Assembly: GCA_030590745.1 (NCBI GenBank)
Contig: JAUVCS010000066.1
Coordinates: forward strand, 1-5,941
DNA: 5,941 bases
Direction: 5' to 3'
DNA from: Desulfuromusa sp.
GTDB taxonomy: Bacteria > Desulfobacterota > Desulfuromonadia > Desulfuromonadales > Geopsychrobacteraceae
Below the pieces are notes generated by a model. It made no database searches. It saw only the letters and a program-made list of their open reading frames with translations, and had not been told where the DNA came from. Each line of letters begins with the position of its first letter. Position 1 is the stretch's first letter. Below are positions 4,821-5,941 of this stretch, piece after piece. A program made the translations under genes and the position numbers.

Positions 4821-5941
4821 ATGCAGATTGTTGAAAAAATAAAAAACGCCGGGGTTGTGGGTGCGGGTGGGGGTGGTTTCCCAACTCATATCAAGGGGCA
4901 ATCTCAGGTCGAATATGTGTTGGTCAATGGTGCTGAGTGTGAGCCGCTGATCCATAAAGATGTCGAGCTGATGACCCACCGAAGTGCCGAGATCCTCGAT
5001 GGACTCCGGTTGATGATGGAGTCAACGGGTGCCACCCGGGGGGTTGTTGGGATCAAGAAGAAAAATCGCAATGCCATTGCCGTTTTTCGTCAGGCTCTGC
5101 AGGGGACGGATTTTGAGTTGCTGGAACTGGGTGATTTTTACCCTGCCGGGGATGAGTATGAACTGGTGCAGTTGGCAACGGGTCGACTGATTCCCCCGGG
5201 AGGTATTCCCCTTGATGTCGGTTGTGTCGTCTCCAATGTCGAAACTTTGTTCAATGTCAGTAAGGCGGTGAAAGATTCGCCGGTCACCCATAAATTTGTC
5301 AGTGTCGCCGGGCTGGTTAAAGAGCCGAAATCGTTCTGGGTTCCGCTGGGGAGCAGTTATCGTGACCTGCTTGATTTTGCTGGTGGCACCACACAAAGTG
5401 ATTTTGTCATGCTGGTCAGTGGAATATTGATGGGGGGATTCAGTACCGATCTTGATGAGGTTGTCACCAAAACCTGTGCCGGTCTCATTGTTCTGCCCGC
5501 TGATCACTATCTTGTTTCAAGAAAAACCCGCTCGACCGAACAGATGAACCGCATCGGTAAATCGGCCTGTGATCAGTGTACTGCCTGCACGGAAATTTGT
5601 CCCCGTTATCTGCTGGGTTACGATGTCCAGCCTCACAAAGTGATGCGCTCTCTCTCCTTCACCACCAGTGGTGCCGATTATTGGAACAAGTTTGCAACCT
5701 ACTGCTGTTCTTGCGGACTCTGTACCCTGTATGCCTGTCCGGAGGATTTGTTTCCCCGTGAGGCCTGTGATCAGGCCAAAAAAACGATGCAGGATGCCGG
5801 GGTGCAATACCGGCAGACCAAAGCCCCCAAAATTCATTCGATGAAAAATTATCGCCGGGTTCCGACTAAATCACTGTTGCGGCGGTTGCGGATTGCAAAA
5901 TATGAGGTTCCAACACCGCTGATGGATGGCTTTCCTCTTCC
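4821..5941 (+). CDS. pduS: PduS/RnfC-like corrinoid reductase, 3' end missing
   Basis: Flavin and iron-sulfur oxidoreductase of the PduS family, which reduces cob(III)alamin/cob(II)alamin with NADH so that an adenosyltransferase can reload adenosylcobalamin. The frame is open to the right edge (373 complete codons; PduS is about 450). Visible: the glycine-rich N-terminal GVVGAGGGGFPTHIK (11-25), VNGAECEPLIHKDVELM of the RnfC-type NADH/FMN domain, a SLBB-like region around residues 150-215, and two 4Fe-4S sites: C250-x2-C253-x2-C256-x3-C260-P and C295-x2-C298-x2-C301-x4-C306-P. AAGGA at 4811-4815 is five bases before ATG 4821, favouring it over ATG 4815, which would overlap that site. It starts 17 bases after the cupin gene. 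An alternative role is NAD+ recycling across the shell, proposed for SLBB/RnfC-like proteins in some compartments. Confidence 0.92.
   Translation, partial: MQIVEKIKNAGVVGAGGGGFPTHIKGQSQVEYVLVNGAECEPLIHKDVELMTHRSAEILDGLRLMMESTGATRGVVGIKKKNRNAIAVFRQALQGTDFELLELGDFYPAGDEYELVQLATGRLIPPGGIPLDVGCVVSNVETLFNVSKAVKDSPVTHKFVSVAGLVKEPKSFWVPLGSSYRDLLDFAGGTTQSDFVMLVSGILMGGFSTDLDEVVTKTCAGLIVLPADHYLVSRKTRSTEQMNRIGKSACDQCTACTEICPRYLLGYDVQPHKVMRSLSFTTSGADYWNKFATYCCSCGLCTLYACPEDLFPREACDQAKKTMQDAGVQYRQTKAPKIHSMKNYRRVPTKSLLRRLRIAKYEVPTPLMDGFPL

Noticed and set aside
5022..5837. Minus-strand open frames of 161 and 106 codons opposite pduS
   Set aside because: The + strand carries a continuous PduS frame with both iron-sulfur motifs; the antisense translations show no recognisable domain.

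Overview
The window is an internal piece of a bacterial microcompartment (BMC) operon of the ethanolamine/propanediol type. All nine recognisable genes lie on the + strand, with short gaps or start/stop overlaps, so they look like one transcription unit that begins before and continues past the window. No promoter, terminator, RNA gene, mobile element or CRISPR array is visible, and no stretch above 300 bases lacks a gene.

Layout: (1) the 3' three-quarters of a CoA-acylating aldehyde dehydrogenase (EutE/PduP type), cut by the left edge; (2) two tandem, closely related BMC-H hexamer shell genes; (3) a single 453-codon gene joining an EutT-like corrinoid adenosyltransferase to a PduL phosphotransacylase; (4) a poorly characterised eut-associated protein of 201 residues; (5) an EutN/CcmL-type pentamer vertex gene; (6) two consecutive genes that together correspond to EutQ, one carrying its N-terminal region and the other its cupin; (7) a PduS/RnfC-like flavin/iron-sulfur corrinoid reductase, cut by the right edge.

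How they fit together: an aldehyde made inside the shell is oxidised to acyl-CoA by the dehydrogenase, PduL converts acyl-CoA to acyl phosphate and regenerates CoA, and EutT plus PduS would supply and repair adenosylcobalamin. This implies a B12-dependent signature enzyme (ethanolamine ammonia-lyase or diol dehydratase) encoded outside the window; the substrate cannot be fixed from what is here. Several enzymes carry short amphipathic helices resembling encapsulation peptides: at the C-terminus (dehydrogenase, EutQ N-terminal protein), at the N-terminus (201-residue protein, EutQ cupin) or between fused domains (EutT-PduL).

The most unusual points are the EutT-PduL fusion, with an apparent internal ribosome binding site and ATG that could also yield free PduL; the division of EutQ into two overlapping genes; and a small module of about 45 residues recurring in three different proteins. 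Moderate GC, strong AAGGAG-type ribosome sites and a mixed eut/pdu gene set suggest an anaerobic Gram-negative such as a Desulfuromonas/Pelobacter-like or related deltaproteobacterium; that assignment is a low-confidence inference.
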